Assembly (NCBI RefSeq): GCF_030403775.1
Contig: NZ_JAQMWQ010000015.1
Coordinates: forward strand, 62,001-126,000
DNA length: 64,000 nucleotides
Source: Paenibacillus sp. BSR1-1
GTDB lineage: Bacteria > Bacillota > Bacilli > Bacillales > Cytobacillaceae
Direction: 5' to 3'
Of this stretch, positions 49,647 to 58,536 are shown piece after piece; positions within the stretch are counted from its first letter, which is position 1; each line of letters starts with the position of its first letter. Under the pieces are notes generated by a model, which worked only from the letters and a program-made list of their open reading frames with translations, was not told the DNA's origin and did no database searches. A program made the position numbers and the translations under genes.

Positions 49647-49897
49647 ATGTATGCTATTTTCGCATAAATTGTTGTTTTTCGTATAAGTTTATCAACCCGT
49701 ATAACTAGAAGCGTCGTGGCATCTTTTCGTAAGCACTTTTGCGAAAATTGCCGTGAAACTTAGTAAATGAACCTTATTAGGTTCCAAAAGCAACAAAGTT
49801 TACGAAAAGAGCCTTATGTATTGTTTGCTTCTTAATCGCCTTCTCCCTATTAATGATTGTGTCATTCTTTTAAAATAACCGTAGTGAGGTGGACTGT

Positions 49898-50554
49898 ATG
49901 ATGGAAAAATTTATTAAAAACGAACAATTTAATTTTATAAAAAAGCAAGTGGCGGAAATCAAGGACAGCTATAAAAAGAATTCCGACCCTACTGTCATTC
50001 TTGCCGTAAAGGAACTGGCAAACGCGAAGATCATGGAACTTTTTCCTTTTATAACACAAGAACAAACACAAATGCTGGACCTATCAAAAAGGAAAACGGA
50101 TTTTGAGTTTGACCAATACATTCAAGAGTTATCTCCGTATCTGCTTCCGTTTCCTCAGCTGACTGATCAGCAAATTAAAAAGATGTTTCCAAAAGCCAAA
50201 AAACTAAAAGTACCTGAGTTAGCAAAACTCAATCGTGAACAAATAACCTATTTTAGCTGGACGGATATCAGTACGAACAAAAAGTATATTATTTATGAGC
50301 TAAATGAGAAGATGATAGGAATTGAGTGCAAATATACCTTATTAAGCAAGGAAAATGTTTGTTCCTTCTGTAATCGTTTTGGTCCGGTCGCCTTTATATC
50401 AACGGTAACAAAAGCCAAACTGGCCAAAAATCCAGATTACTATAAAGCTATTGGAAACTACATCTGCTTTGATAGTTCTGAATGCAACGGAAAAATAACT
50501 AACGTGGACTATTTGACGACTTTTTTAAAAGAGTCATTAGGGGAACCTTGCTAA
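49898..50554 (+). CDS. FusB/FusC-family EF-G-binding protein
   Basis: A roughly 218-aa protein with an N-terminal helical part (KQVAEIKDSYKKNSDP) and a C-terminal treble-clef zinc finger: CSFCNRFG and a later FDSSECNGKI. This is the FusB/FusC architecture, in which the zinc domain binds EF-G and frees it from fusidic-acid-stalled ribosomes. Chromosomal Bacillus members may be intrinsic. Two adjacent ATGs (49898, 49901) follow GTGAGGTGG; a GTG at 49889 overlaps that site. Confidence 0.85.
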   Translation: MMEKFIKNEQFNFIKKQVAEIKDSYKKNSDPTVILAVKELANAKIMELFPFITQEQTQMLDLSKRKTDFEFDQYIQELSPYLLPFPQLTDQQIKKMFPKAKKLKVPELAKLNREQITYFSWTDISTNKKYIIYELNEKMIGIECKYTLLSKENVCSFCNRFGPVAFISTVTKAKLAKNPDYYKAIGNYICFDSSECNGKITNVDYLTTFLKESLGEPC

Positions 50555-50576
50555 ACCTATAGCAAGGTCCTTTTTT
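50544..50576 (+). terminator. Terminator of the FusB-like gene
   Basis: ACCTTGCT and AGCAAGGT with a 7-nt loop, then CCTTTTTT. It overlaps the stop and faces the convergent paiB gene. Confidence 0.85.
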
Positions 50577-51180
50577 CCAGATTATTCTTCATAAGGTCTG
50601 CAATTTGTTGATTTTGCGGATCTGAAGTCTTTTCTAATTGCTGAATAACTAATTCTTGGCGGTCGACAGAATGATTTTGACTTAATTTCGCTTTGCCCTC
50701 TATTTTATCAATCTTAATTTTAAATCCTACGATTCCCTTACTCATCCCCTCGATAAAATTGGCATCTACATCGTTTAATTGATAGGAACTATCTGGCTTT
50801 TCATATTTAGTAACCATATCTGCTAACGAGTCGAGAAGTTCTTGGCTATCTTCTACTATTTCCATTTCGCCATATACATGAACGGCAACATAATTCCAAG
50901 TCGGGACAGCCTGATTAGATTCGTACCAGGACGGAGAAATATAGCAGTGCGGACCTTGAAAGATAACAAGAATCTTTTGATTTACGATATCCTTCCACTG
51001 ACCATTTGGACGAGCAAAATGACCGTATAAGTGCTTCTTTTCTTTGTCTAAAATTAACGGCTGGTGCGTGGCATAAGGCTCCCCATAATGCAGGGAGATC
51101 AGGGTAGCAAAGCTGTTTTTTTCAATAAAGTCATAAATTGTTTCTTCATCTTCGATTTTGAAGTGTTTAGGTATATACAT
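50557..51180 (-). CDS. paiB: FMN-binding PaiB-type regulator
   Basis: A 207-aa split-barrel protein: MYIPKHFKIEDEETIYDFIE, HLYGHFARPNGQW, IFQGPHCYISPSWYE and VPTWNYVAVHVYG. All are diagnostic of PaiB, a heme- or flavin-binding negative regulator affecting sporulation and protease genes in B. subtilis. Here it is alone rather than paired with paiA and it overlaps the comB stop by 14 bp, so it is translated downstream of comB on one message. ATG 51180 follows GGAGCGAAG. Confidence 0.9.
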   Translation of the reverse strand: MYIPKHFKIEDEETIYDFIEKNSFATLISLHYGEPYATHQPLILDKEKKHLYGHFARPNGQWKDIVNQKILVIFQGPHCYISPSWYESNQAVPTWNYVAVHVYGEMEIVEDSQELLDSLADMVTKYEKPDSSYQLNDVDANFIEGMSKGIVGFKIKIDKIEGKAKLSQNHSVDRQELVIQQLEKTSDPQNQQIADLMKNNLEKRTLL

Positions 51181-51946
51181 TTACTTCGCTCCATTCTTTG
51201 AAATCTAGAAAATGATCAATATTAAGGATTGGAACCGTTTGATAGGCATTGAGGCCGCTGCAATGGATGACATCGGCTTCAAAGCCCCGGCCTCGCAATT
51301 CCCGGCCGCTTCCACATTCCCAAATCAACTCTTTTAATTTTGGCGTAGCATGTTGGAACGCATAAATACAAACCTCTGCTTCCGGTGACTTTTTGCCTTC
51401 TAAATAATTAAGAATCGCACCGGCGCCTAAATAATCTTCGATTGCTGGACGAAGAGTATCTTCATTATTTTGTACGTCGCCCCATTGTTCTCCGCAAGGG
51501 ATAACCGTAATACTTGCTCTTGTTTGTTTTCTTAATTGATTAGCTGCAGAGGCAACTGCTTCTGCATTCAGTATGGAACCGATTAATAGTGCAGGAACCA
51601 TAGAAGCAGCCCAGGTACAAAATGCTCCATTAAGTGAAGATAAAACAAACTTCTTTTTATGATGGTGCTCGTTGAAAGAAACAGGTGAAAGAGAGGGTTG
51701 ACTTAGCCTAGCGGCTTCAGCTCTTCCTAACAAGTATTTCGCACCAATTTTTTCAGCATATTCTTTTCCATCTAAATTAGGTGGAAATGGATAGATGATG
51801 GCACCATTCGTTAATGCGGAAATGACCGTTGATGAAAAGCTAAGAACATCCACGATGATGACAATATCCCCTCTATCCGCAGCTTCTCGTGCCCCCCTCC
51901 TTCCCCATTCAACACGACATTCATAAGGAGATTGATCAAACCACAT
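51167..51946 (-). CDS. comB: 2-phosphosulfolactate phosphatase (ComB family)
   Basis: A 259-aa protein: IVIIVDVLSFSSTVISAL (Asp/Ser-rich metal site), SSLNGAFCTW, IPCGEQW and a C-terminal ADVIHCSGLNAYQTVPIL. Archaeal ComB hydrolyses 2-phosphosulfolactate in coenzyme M synthesis; in Bacillus it belongs to sulfolactate production in spores or is of unclear role. No comA or comC lies nearby. ATG 51946 follows GAGGCGGGG. Confidence 0.87.
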   Translation of the reverse strand: MWFDQSPYECRVEWGRRGAREAADRGDIVIIVDVLSFSSTVISALTNGAIIYPFPPNLDGKEYAEKIGAKYLLGRAEAARLSQPSLSPVSFNEHHHKKKFVLSSLNGAFCTWAASMVPALLIGSILNAEAVASAANQLRKQTRASITVIPCGEQWGDVQNNEDTLRPAIEDYLGAGAILNYLEGKKSPEAEVCIYAFQHATPKLKELIWECGSGRELRGRGFEADVIHCSGLNAYQTVPILNIDHFLDFKEWSEVNVYT

Positions 51947-52240
51947 ATTCCCCGCCTCTTTTTAGCTTTGACTTTTAATTGTTTTTGCATTTACTTCAGC
52001 TTATCACGGGGCCATATTATGTATTCAATTTTGCTAAAGCGATTACCTGTCTTTGCAACATACTTTCTATTAATCTATGTTTTATTATGTATTAGGACAA
52101 CTTTTAGATTGGAAAAGCGAAAACTGTTTTCATGGGGTTTTCATGGGGACAAGAGGTCAATGAACGGACGTTTCAATCAAACTTAAATTGCAATATCTGT
52201 CCTCATAAAGTTGATTAGCAACCAGAAATCGTAATAAAAA
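51947..52240. other. Intergenic stretch, no convincing gene
   Basis: A plus-strand frame (ATG 52019-52186) would give a 55-aa peptide with one hydrophobic segment (FATYFLLIYVLLCI), but it has only a weak GGGG before it. No terminator or palindrome was found. Probably promoter DNA of comB with no product. Confidence 0.4.
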
Positions 52241-52642
52241 TTAAAGAGGCTCCACTTTAACTTTTAGGTCTTTATAAATTTCATCAACGATCGGGTAAAT
52301 AGCAGGTTCTGTATAGTAGTAATTCTCATTTACTTCTGTGAGCGTGAATTGAAAGGGGTCTTCACCCTTTTGAAAAAGAGTAATAGAATAGCGCCACCCC
52401 ACTCTCTTATCCTGATTTTTTTCGGGAATGAATTTTACGTCGCTGATCCTATTTAAAAATTCCTCTATAACAGGAGGATCTGTGATCGTTTTTTTATTCC
52501 CGTTACTTCCATCTACTATTACTACCTTATTTACAGTTTCCAGATCTTTTTCGTAAAATTGTGGTAACGTCTTTGTTTCTAAACCGCATCCAGCTAATAT
52601 CAACATAGAAAAAATGCTTACAAACATTAAATATTTCATCAT
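52241..52642 (-). CDS. Putative lipoprotein (133 aa)
   Basis: A signal sequence (YLMFVSIFSMLILAGC) ends in a lipobox LAGC, so the mature Cys is lipidated. The exposed part is a small beta-rich domain (KVVIVDGSNGNKKTI, RYSITLFQKGEDPFQFTLTEV). I do not recognise the family. ATG 52642 (or 52639) follows GGGGGGTGG. Transcribed alone and divergent from the VOC gene. Confidence 0.78.
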   Translation of the reverse strand: MMKYLMFVSIFSMLILAGCGLETKTLPQFYEKDLETVNKVVIVDGSNGNKKTITDPPVIEEFLNRISDVKFIPEKNQDKRVGWRYSITLFQKGEDPFQFTLTEVNENYYYTEPAIYPIVDEIYKDLKVKVEPL

Positions 52643-52715
52643 CCCACCCCCCTGCTTATTAGACGTTAACCTTATTTTTCAAGTTGCAAAAATCCCAGCA
52701 AAAGGAAGGAATCCA

Positions 52716-53096
52716 ATGAATAATCAAATCCACAGCTCCTTAAAAGTATTGCTAGTTTCAGATTTAGAAAAATCAAAGGCCTTTTACAGGGATGTTCTCG
52801 GGTGTGAGGTTACCGATTGGTGGGCCATTCGGGATGGATTAACTGGATTAGGGGTGAAGCTGCTTCAAGCAATATCGCCTGAGGACGTTTATCCCAACAG
52901 AAAGCCAGCTCCTGATATCTACTGCTATGTAGAAAATTGGACAGCCCTTGATGAGCTTTATGAGGAATTTAAGGCAAAAGGAGCCAAGATGGTTGTCGAG
53001 CCTTGGATTGACCCTGAATCAGGACCTTGGAAGGAGTTCGCTCTTGTTGATCCAGACAACTATTGCTTAGCCTTCGGTGGCACCAACGGAAAATAG
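52716..53096 (+). CDS. VOC-family glyoxalase/bleomycin-resistance-like protein
   Basis: A 126-aa single-domain VOC protein: SLKVLLVSDLEKSKAFYRDVLG, DIYCYVENWTALDELYEEFK, KEFALVDPDNYCLAFG. It starts at ATG 52716 (AAAGGAAGGA upstream); the frame extending to 52614 is not used. It has few metal-binding candidates, so a binding or lyase role is as likely as glyoxalase activity. Confidence 0.85.
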   Translation: MNNQIHSSLKVLLVSDLEKSKAFYRDVLGCEVTDWWAIRDGLTGLGVKLLQAISPEDVYPNRKPAPDIYCYVENWTALDELYEEFKAKGAKMVVEPWIDPESGPWKEFALVDPDNYCLAFGGTNGK

Positions 53097-53108
53097 TTTC
53101 TTATAAAG

Positions 53109-53135
53109 AAAAACAGAATCATCATGTTATTCTGC
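53109..53135. terminator. Bidirectional terminator between VOC and ger genes
   Basis: CAGAAT (53114-53119) and ATTCTG (53129-53134) with a 9-nt loop and T-rich flanks on both strands. Confidence 0.7.
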
Positions 53136-53148
53136 TTTTCTTTCACTT

Positions 53149-53304
53149 TTAAAATATCGAAAAAAATGGAAGGACAATAAGGGAAAGCGTAAGAAAAAAG
53201 ACAGCAACGGCCCCCATTTTTTGTTTTTCCTTCCATAAGGTCATGCCAAAACCAAACGTATACAATGCAATAATCAACAAAACGATGATGATCGCTGTAT
53301 TCAA
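53149..53304 (-). CDS. Two-helix small protein after gerC gene (candidate germinant-receptor D subunit)
   Basis: TTG 53304 starts a 51-codon frame. AAGGCGG overlaps the stop of the C-subunit gene (53319) and lies nine bases upstream. The peptide has two hydrophobic segments (AIIIVLLIIALYTFGFG and AVAVFFLTLSLIVLPFFSIF) separated by a Lys-rich turn. Two-TM D proteins encoded beside gerA-type operons that modulate germination have been described in Bacillus, and position and topology fit. A terminator follows. Confidence 0.65.
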   Translation of the reverse strand: MNTAIIIVLLIIALYTFGFGMTLWKEKQKMGAVAVFFLTLSLIVLPFFSIF

Positions 53305-53318
53305 CCGAATCGCCCGCC

Positions 53319-54551
53319 TTAATGTTTTTTTGTGGTTTTCCCGAAATCAACAATTTCGATATCTGAATTCACCTTTATGTCAGCATTAAGAAACGATTTA
53401 TTCCAATCAAACTTTTTATATTCTGGAATCGTTCCAAAATATTTTCGGGCATATATAGCTAATGGAAATGGCACTCCTTTTAGTTGGGTCTGAGATTTTT
53501 TAAACAGGTCATCATTTACCTTTTTAATATGTTTTGCAATGTGTTTTTTGAGAATTTGCTGGTTTTTTTTCTTTGTGTAGTCGACCATTGACGGATTGGA
53601 CATAATTTCAATTTTTACCGGTACCGTAATAAAAATTTTGGGCTTCAATCCCTTTAAATTCATTTTTACTTTATTGTCTTCTGTTTTCATGATTCGGGCA
53701 GCAAATTGTTTCTTTTCATCTGAAAAAGGGTCAGGAATATCTATCAATACATCTTTGATGTTTGTTGTATCATCCAAAATATTGACAGTCCGTGTTTCTT
53801 GTCCTGTCAATTTGCCAATCATAACACCCTTCTTAAAGACTGCAGCCCCTATAAATTGTGTATCATCAAGCTCGCCAGTAGCAGCGACCTGGCCTGCAAG
53901 GTACTCATCTTCTCCTTTCACATTAGGATTCTTACCCACTTCAGCGGATGTGTTCATCGCCAAAAAGAGATCGGTTCCTCTTTCATAAGCTGTGAAAAAT
54001 CGAAAGAGAGTGGAATCTGGAATGAGTCCATTATCAACCCCATGTTGGACCATATATTGAAAATATTTATGTGGTCTTGTTTCCATTTTTGGATGGTTTT
54101 TTTTAAAATAGGCCTTTGCCTTTTCCTTAGAGACGGCTAAGTAACTATTCAGGCGAATTTCCTTATCTTTTAATACATCGGAAATCGTCGCAATAAAGTC
54201 TTTTTCTTTTGCAAAGTCCTCTGAAACAACAATGATCTTTAATAGGTCATAACTTATTTTACGAGAGATAATGGCATTAGCTGTCCCTTTCGCTGCAATA
54301 AAATCATTGGCATTAAATGAGATAATTTCCCGTGGTTTTTCTGTTGACCCCCCGCCGCCCTGCATACTGCCTACTTCAGGATTGGCAAGCAGCATCGTAA
54401 CAATGATTTTCCCTTCATGTTGAGAACGGTCAAGACCGAGTCCAATTACATAGGCTTTATCTTCTAATTCTTCTCGATCCCAGCAGCCTGTTAATAAGCA
54501 AACAATGGCTAAAAGCCAGAATGCCTTATACCATTTCCTTGTTGTTGGCAT
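53319..54551 (-). CDS. Germinant receptor C subunit, Ger(x)C lipoprotein
   Basis: A 410-aa spore-germination lipoprotein. N-terminal signal with lipobox LTGC-W (CWDREELEDKAYVIGLGLDR), then the GerAC fold in three domains. Segments VSEDFAKEKDFIATISD, ERGTDLFLAMNTSAEVG and a C-terminal FPLAIYARKYFGTIPEYKKFDWN match GerKC/GerXC. It anchors in the spore inner membrane with the A and B subunits. It overlaps the B gene by 26 bp and precedes the small D-like gene. Confidence 0.92.
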   Translation of the reverse strand: MPTTRKWYKAFWLLAIVCLLTGCWDREELEDKAYVIGLGLDRSQHEGKIIVTMLLANPEVGSMQGGGGSTEKPREIISFNANDFIAAKGTANAIISRKISYDLLKIIVVSEDFAKEKDFIATISDVLKDKEIRLNSYLAVSKEKAKAYFKKNHPKMETRPHKYFQYMVQHGVDNGLIPDSTLFRFFTAYERGTDLFLAMNTSAEVGKNPNVKGEDEYLAGQVAATGELDDTQFIGAAVFKKGVMIGKLTGQETRTVNILDDTTNIKDVLIDIPDPFSDEKKQFAARIMKTEDNKVKMNLKGLKPKIFITVPVKIEIMSNPSMVDYTKKKNQQILKKHIAKHIKKVNDDLFKKSQTQLKGVPFPLAIYARKYFGTIPEYKKFDWNKSFLNADIKVNSDIEIVDFGKTTKKH

Positions 54552-55635
54552 GTTTAAATTCTCCTTTTAACCATGCGGTCAGCCATAAAATAATAGAAAT
54601 CAACGCAAAGGATGGTCCAACTACATTTGTAATAATAGGTTTAATTACCAAACCAACATCAAAAGGGGTTTCAGGAATGCTTCCTATCAATAAATAAAGC
54701 GTTGCAATTGCGGGAATTAAGTATTCATAGTCTTTAATTTTAAAAATATGGCAAAACATTTGTACATTAATGTACAAAAATGCTGTGAAACGAATAAATG
54801 CCCCCATAATCCAAATGACGAAAAAGAAGATTTCAACATTTGGGAGATAACTCCCTAGAGAAATATAACGGATTTCTGAGTGGAACGGATAGGCAATTCC
54901 GCCTAAGGATGTATCAAACAGGCTGATGAAAACCAGTACAACAGCAGATATTTGTATACAGACGCAAATATAAGCAACCCAAGTGCCCTTAAGAAAATCT
55001 TTGGTTGATTGAAAATTAGGAATTAACATGGCAAACAGAAAAAAATCAAGAAATATATACAAACTTTTTGAGGAGCCCTTTAATATCTCTAATTTTCCTG
55101 GACCCCAAAAGGGAAATATTCCTTGAATATTACTATCTTGAAAACTTAATATTAACGCAATAATCAAGGACAATACGGCATAGTAAACGACCAGATAAGC
55201 GGCAGAACCAATATGCTGAATTCCTTTTTTCGCCCCATATGCACATACTAGCATTAATATGGAATAGATGATTAGGTTAGGAGTTGTCGTGAAATAAAAC
55301 GTCCTAATAATGTTTGTATACGTTCGTGTATCAATCGAAATGATTGAGGAGCTGATAATAAAGATAATAAAGCAGACAATCGATCCTATATATTTACCGA
55401 ATAATTTTTGAATAATAGAAAATAGGTTTTGATTTTGATACAGCATCATGGTTTTTACTAATAAAAACAGCGGAATAAAAAAGATTCCAGCCGATATCAA
55501 CGGAATCATCCATCCAGCACTTTGGACCATACTATACAGAGCAGTTGGTAAATCTCCGGTGGGTTTCGTCCCAACCATTAAAATAACGATCGACACATAT
55601 TCGCGAATACCTAGTTTTCCAGACTGCTGACTCAT
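54526..55635 (-). CDS. Germinant receptor B subunit (GerAB/GerKB, APC-like permease)
   Basis: A 369-aa integral membrane protein of the endospore-germination permease family: IREYVSIVILMVGTKPTGD at the start, ten predicted helices, and VILWLTAWLKGEFKHANNKEM at the end. In GerA-type receptors the B subunit binds the amino-acid or sugar germinant. It lies between the A and C genes (A-B gap 7 bp; B-C overlap 26 bp), the normal A-B-C order. Confidence 0.92.
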   Translation of the reverse strand: MSQQSGKLGIREYVSIVILMVGTKPTGDLPTALYSMVQSAGWMIPLISAGIFFIPLFLLVKTMMLYQNQNLFSIIQKLFGKYIGSIVCFIIFIISSSIISIDTRTYTNIIRTFYFTTTPNLIIYSILMLVCAYGAKKGIQHIGSAAYLVVYYAVLSLIIALILSFQDSNIQGIFPFWGPGKLEILKGSSKSLYIFLDFFLFAMLIPNFQSTKDFLKGTWVAYICVCIQISAVVLVFISLFDTSLGGIAYPFHSEIRYISLGSYLPNVEIFFFVIWIMGAFIRFTAFLYINVQMFCHIFKIKDYEYLIPAIATLYLLIGSIPETPFDVGLVIKPIITNVVGPSFALISIILWLTAWLKGEFKHANNKEMV

Positions 55636-55642
55636 ATTATTT

Positions 55643-57184
55643 TTATCCCTTTCTTTGTCTTACCAGATCCTTTGGTTTTAAATATCCAGGACGAAACCTT
55701 TCTTTAAATGGAACATGACGGACGATTAAGTCCTTTGAAGAAATGGAATGCGGCGTCATCGGAGCAAAGTAAGGAATCCCAAAAGACTTTAATGATACTA
55801 AATAAAATAGGGAGGCCATAAAAAAAGCAGTGGCTCCATAAATGCCCAAAAATCCTGCCGCAAAGATAAACAAGAAGCGGGCTAATCGTATCGCGAAATT
55901 CATGCTAATATCACTAATAATAAATGAACTTAAGCCGCTTAGAGCGATGACGATGATTACAATCGGACTGATGATATTCGCCTGCACTGCTGCTTGTCCC
56001 AAAATTAAGGCACCTACAATCCCGATAGTAGGGCCGATTGGGGATGGCACTCGTAATCCCGCTTCTCGTATCAGTTCAAATGCCATTTCCATCATTAAGA
56101 TTTCAATAATAGAGGGTAAAGGAACCCGCTCCCTTGTTCCTGCAATCGCCATTAATAAATCGGGAGGAATCATCCCTACATGATAATTTGTTATGGCAAT
56201 ATAAAGAGATGAGGTAAAAACGGCGACAAATAAAGCAGCAAACCGCAAAATCCGAATGAAATTCCCATACGGTGTCCGAAGGTAATGATCTTCCGGTGAA
56301 TGAATCAACGACCAAAAGGTTGCTGGCATAATCAGGCAACTGGGTGAATTGGACATTAACAAAATGATGTGACCTTCTTCAATGTATGAGGCTGCCCGGT
56401 CTGGACGCTCGGTATATAATATGGTTGGAAATAAAGATCTCGGCCGTTCCTCTAGATGTTGTTCTAATATACTCAAATCGAGAATCTTATCAGAATCGAT
56501 GGAGTCTAACCGTTCCTTTATCTTTTGAAGGAGTTTATCATTCACTAAATCTTTTTCATAAACAAGAAACACATCGTTTCTAGAACGTTTCGAAATAACC
56601 TTAGACTCAACAATCAGATTTTCATTTTTTATCTTTTTCCGAAGTAAGCCAATATTATCGGCCACTCTTTCGTTAAAGGACTCTTTTGCTCCTTTTACGA
56701 TGATTTCATTATCAGTCTTTTCAATTCCGCGTCCTCGAACTTTTGTTGTCTCAAATATATAACACTGAGAATCGCCATCTATAAAGAGGGCCGTTACTCC
56801 ACCGCAAATATAGTCCGTAATTTCCCCAATATTAGCAGCTGTTCTTTCCATGGGGTAGGAAATGATATCTGCAATATTTCCAGAAGGCACCTGATTTTCA
56901 ATAAGTTTTTCTACAATGCTATCCTGAATACTTTTATGGTCTACCATCGTACTAATAAAAATGATAAAGGCACGGCGATTTAGGGATCGAATGGTAAACT
57001 CTCGAACCTTAATATCCGTATTTTGTGGATAGCTAAAAATAGATTTAAATGTTGTTAAACTTTGTTCATAGTGTGTGGAAATATCTTGTTCTTTTAACTG
57101 AATTTCTAGTTCGTTTGACTTTTCATTATATGGAGGGGTTTTATTGAGCTCATTGAAAAATGTCTTAAATAACCTTTTCTTCAT
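55643..57184 (-). CDS. Germinant receptor A subunit (GerAA/GerKA)
   Basis: A 513-aa protein starting at ATG 57184 (GGAGGGG upstream); a longer in-frame extension is unlikely. It has the GerA family parts: a soluble N-terminal domain (FTIRSLNRRAFIIFISTMVD, ALFIDGDSQCYIFET, FNERVADNIGLLRKKI), the PDRAASYIEEGHIILLM and PEDHYLRTPYGNFIRI segments and five C-terminal membrane helices (GPTIGIVGALILGQAAVQ). It forms the ion-conducting oligomer in current GerA models. Expressed presumably in the forespore; no clear SigG box was identified. Confidence 0.93.
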   Translation of the reverse strand: MKKRLFKTFFNELNKTPPYNEKSNELEIQLKEQDISTHYEQSLTTFKSIFSYPQNTDIKVREFTIRSLNRRAFIIFISTMVDHKSIQDSIVEKLIENQVPSGNIADIISYPMERTAANIGEITDYICGGVTALFIDGDSQCYIFETTKVRGRGIEKTDNEIIVKGAKESFNERVADNIGLLRKKIKNENLIVESKVISKRSRNDVFLVYEKDLVNDKLLQKIKERLDSIDSDKILDLSILEQHLEERPRSLFPTILYTERPDRAASYIEEGHIILLMSNSPSCLIMPATFWSLIHSPEDHYLRTPYGNFIRILRFAALFVAVFTSSLYIAITNYHVGMIPPDLLMAIAGTRERVPLPSIIEILMMEMAFELIREAGLRVPSPIGPTIGIVGALILGQAAVQANIISPIVIIVIALSGLSSFIISDISMNFAIRLARFLFIFAAGFLGIYGATAFFMASLFYLVSLKSFGIPYFAPMTPHSISSKDLIVRHVPFKERFRPGYLKPKDLVRQRKG

Positions 57185-57300
57185 AAGGACCCCTCCAATT
57201 TTTATATAGTTTTCCATCTTAAGGTACCTTTATGTATCATAATCAAGCACTAAATTGTAAATTTGTTTTCATCTTTATTTAACAGGTCTTTCATATTTTA

Positions 57301-57470
57301 TTAACAATCTAGCGATATAGTATATATAGCGGGGATAGCATGCGTGGCTATCACGGTATTTTGGCGAAGGAGGAGCCGATACCAGTAATACTTTTAAACC
57401 GATCAATGTATAAGTCCCATTGAAACCGAAAAACCTATCTTTGTTTGAGACAAAGGTTTATTTTCTATTT
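57301..57470 (+). promoter_or_regulatory. guaC promoter and structured leader ending in a terminator-like hairpin
   Basis: Promoter TTAACA (57301), 16 bp, TATATA. The leader then forms a GATAGC/GCTATC hairpin (57334-57352), a GGTAT-GGC/GCC-ATACC hairpin with a purine-rich loop GAAGGAGGA (57355-57383), and, after about 50 nt, an AAACC-TTTGT/ACAAA-GGTTT stem (57431-57459) followed by T-rich DNA. The layout is that of a riboswitch or attenuator. It does not match the purine, PRPP or ppGpp aptamers as I know them. Confidence 0.5.
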
Positions 57471-57490
57471 GGTTTTGATGGAGGACAGCT

Positions 57491-58480
57491 ATGGAAAATG
57501 TATTTGATTATGAGGATATTCAATTAATACCAGCAAAAAGTGTGGTGAATAGTCGTTCTGAGTGTGATACGACTGTGTCATTAGGCGGGCATACCTTTAA
57601 GTTACCTGTAGTTCCAGCAAATATGCAGACAATTATAGATGATAAAATAGCCACTTACTTAGCGGAAAATGGTTATTTTTATATCATGCATCGTTTTGAA
57701 CCAGAAAAGAGGATCGATTTTATTAAAGAGATGAAATCGCGCGGATTATTTTCCTCTATTAGTGTCGGTGTCAAGGAAGGTGAGTATCCTTTTATCCAGC
57801 AATTAGCTGACGAACAGCTCACACCAGAATTTATAACCATTGATATTGCTCACGGTCACTCCAATGCCGTAATTAAGATGATTAAGCATATTAAATCCCT
57901 TCTGCCTTCTAGTTTTGTGATTGCAGGAAATGTCGGTACTCCAGAAGCAGTAAGAGAATTAGAGAATGCTGGGGCAGATGCGACAAAGGTAGGAATTGGC
58001 CCGGGAAAGGTATGTATTACGAAAATTAAAACTGGATTTGGAACGGGAGGCTGGCAATTAGCTGCTCTTCGCTGGTGTGCTAAGGCTGCAAGTAAACCGA
58101 TTATTGCAGATGGAGGGATCCGCACCCATGGTGATATCGCCAAATCTATTCGATTTGGCGCAGCTATGGTGATGATTGGTTCATTATTTGCCGGACATGA
58201 AGAATCTCCCGGAGAAACAATTGAGGACGAAAAGGACGGAAAGCTCTATAAAGAATACTTTGGATCTGCCTCTGAATATCAAAAAGGGGAACGAAAAAAT
58301 GTCGAAGGCAAGAGAATTTTAGTAGAGCACAAAGGTTACTTAGCTGATACGCTGAAAGAAATGGAACAAGACCTTCAATCCTCTATTTCCTATGCAGGAG
58401 GCAACAAGTTAGAAGCTATCCGCCTTGTAGATTATGTCATCGTTAAAAATTCCATCTTTAACGGTGATAGGGTCTATTAG
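57491..58480 (+). CDS. guaC: GMP reductase
   Basis: A 329-aa IMPDH/GMPR-family barrel: VFDYEDIQLIPAKSVV, GNVGTPEAVRELENAGAD, catalytic Cys in GPGKVCITK near residue 175, and IADGGIRTHGDIAKS. It lacks a CBS insert and the IMPDH flap, as in GuaC. It reduces GMP to IMP with NADPH and so balances purine pools. ATG 57491 follows GGAGGACAG. A terminator follows. The upstream leader suggests attenuation-type control. Confidence 0.95.
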   Translation: MENVFDYEDIQLIPAKSVVNSRSECDTTVSLGGHTFKLPVVPANMQTIIDDKIATYLAENGYFYIMHRFEPEKRIDFIKEMKSRGLFSSISVGVKEGEYPFIQQLADEQLTPEFITIDIAHGHSNAVIKMIKHIKSLLPSSFVIAGNVGTPEAVRELENAGADATKVGIGPGKVCITKIKTGFGTGGWQLAALRWCAKAASKPIIADGGIRTHGDIAKSIRFGAAMVMIGSLFAGHEESPGETIEDEKDGKLYKEYFGSASEYQKGERKNVEGKRILVEHKGYLADTLKEMEQDLQSSISYAGGNKLEAIRLVDYVIVKNSIFNGDRVY

Positions 58481-58491
58481 ATTTCAATAGA

Positions 58492-58524
58492 GATGAGCAA
58501 GATTCTTTTTCTTGCTCATCTTTT
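58492..58524 (+). terminator. Terminator of guaC
   Basis: GATGAGCAAG (58492-58501) and CTTGCTCATC (58511-58520) pair perfectly, then TTTTC. Confidence 0.92.
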
Positions 58525-58536
58525 CATTTGCCTCTC

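Noticed and set aside
49650..49815. Recurring TTTTCGTA-like words in the gap before the FusB-like gene
   Set aside because: Spacing is irregular and the matches are short; no consistent unit could be drawn.
51932..52186. Plus-strand frame in the comB upstream region
   Set aside because: It overlaps the comB start and has no usable ribosome site; only the second half looks membrane-like.
53060..53353. 97-codon minus-strand frame
   Set aside because: It overlaps the better-supported 51-aa two-helix frame in a different phase and runs through a terminator and into the convergent VOC gene.
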